From positions 1 to 5,943 of the forward strand of contig CAAFOA010000250.1 of the NCBI GenBank assembly GCA_900764415.1: a stretch of DNA of 5,943 nucleotides, written 5' to 3'. The translations under genes and the position numbers were made by a program. The notes beneath the pieces were generated by a model. The model was not told the DNA's origin and searched no databases. It saw only the letters and a list, made by a program, of their open reading frames with translations. Source of the stretch: an uncultured Collinsella sp. (GTDB lineage Bacteria > Actinomycetota > Coriobacteriia > Coriobacteriales > Coriobacteriaceae). Positions within the stretch are counted from its first letter, which is position 1. Each line of letters starts with the position of its first letter. Shown here in pieces: positions 5,517-5,943 of this stretch.

Positions 5517-5943
5517 ATGAAGCGCCTATACCTACTCCGCCACGGCCAGACGGAATTCAACGTCAAAAAGCTCGTCCAGGGTCGCTGCGATTCTCCGCTC
5601 ACCGATCTGGGCCGCCAGCAGGCACGGGCGGCAGCCGCATGGCTCAAGGCCCACGGCGTCGTTCCCGACAAAGTGGTCTCATCACCCTTAGGCCGAGCCA
5701 TGGACACAGCTCAGCTCGTCGCATGCGAGCTCCTCGGCCCGGACGCAGCGGTCGAGCCCTGCGAAGGCATTATCGAGCGCTGCTACGGCACCTTCGAAGA
5801 AGGCCCCCACGACGCCCTGCCCACCGATGTCTGGGATCCGGGCGAGGATCTGGTCCCCTTCGGAGGAGAGGGAAGCAAAGCGTTGCAAGAACGCATGGTA
5901 GCCACCCTCACCAATCTCATGGGCGCCGAGGGCATAGAAACCC
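5517..5943 (+). CDS. Histidine phosphatase (phosphoglycerate mutase-like) family protein, 3'-partial
   Basis: The first 142 codons are present and the frame is open to the window edge; the family is usually about 200 residues. The N-terminal LLRHGQTEFN (6-15) carries the phospho-accepting His9 with Arg8. SSPLGRAMDTA (55-65) supplies the second phosphate-binding arginine (Arg60), and E87 in IIERCYGTFEEG is the likely acid catalyst. GGEGS (116-120) stands where related proteins usually read GGES. The second catalytic histidine (SHGG-type motif) would lie beyond the edge. These residues indicate a soluble branch-1 phosphatase or mutase. Members include GpmB-like, CobC-like and broad-specificity sugar-phosphate phosphatases, and no substrate can be chosen here. 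It starts 39 nt after the metal exporter stop with no terminator between, so cotranscription is likely. Confidence 0.9.
   Translation, partial: MKRLYLLRHGQTEFNVKKLVQGRCDSPLTDLGRQQARAAAAWLKAHGVVPDKVVSSPLGRAMDTAQLVACELLGPDAAVEPCEGIIERCYGTFEEGPHDALPTDVWDPGEDLVPFGGEGSKALQERMVATLTNLMGAEGIET

Overview
The window is GC-rich (roughly 60% by eye), densely coded and entirely plus-strand. It holds five protein genes, two of them cut by the window edges. The best fit is a high-GC Gram-positive gut anaerobe of the Coriobacteriia, most likely Collinsella-like. The reasons are a fused carboxyltransferase behind accC, a short streptococcal-type AccA half, a manganese-type CDF pump, and degenerate palindromes of the TGTGACAAAGGGAC kind between genes. 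The taxon is an inference from these features, not a database match.

Region 1 (1-2917) is the end of an acetyl-CoA carboxylase operon. AccC (biotin carboxylase, 5' end missing) overlaps by 14 nt a single 574-residue ORF that joins the beta (AccD, with a Cys4 zinc ribbon) and alpha (AccA) carboxyltransferase subunits. Together with a biotin carrier protein, presumably encoded upstream, they would make malonyl-CoA for fatty-acid synthesis.

Region 2 (2912-4243) is a lone PTS EIIC sugar-permease gene without EIIB or EIIA. It is bracketed by two degenerate copies of one palindrome, at 2912-2942 and 4176-4206. The first copy contains the accDA stop codon, a ribosome-binding sequence and one of two possible EIIC start codons. 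The second lies directly before a strong intrinsic terminator (4211-4243) that closes the accC-accDA-EIIC run.

Region 3 (4244-5943) begins with a short intergenic stretch carrying a possible promoter. It is followed by a CDF-family metal exporter with an Asn-Asp/Asp-Asp metal site, as in Mn2+ exporters, and a duplicated C-terminal domain. After a 39-nt gap comes the start of a histidine phosphatase gene that runs off the right edge and is probably cotranscribed with the exporter.

No RNA genes, CRISPR arrays, insertion sequences or prophage genes were seen. The content is largely housekeeping. The points worth a second look are the accDA fusion, the palindrome-bracketed orphan EIIC, and the tail duplication in the metal exporter.
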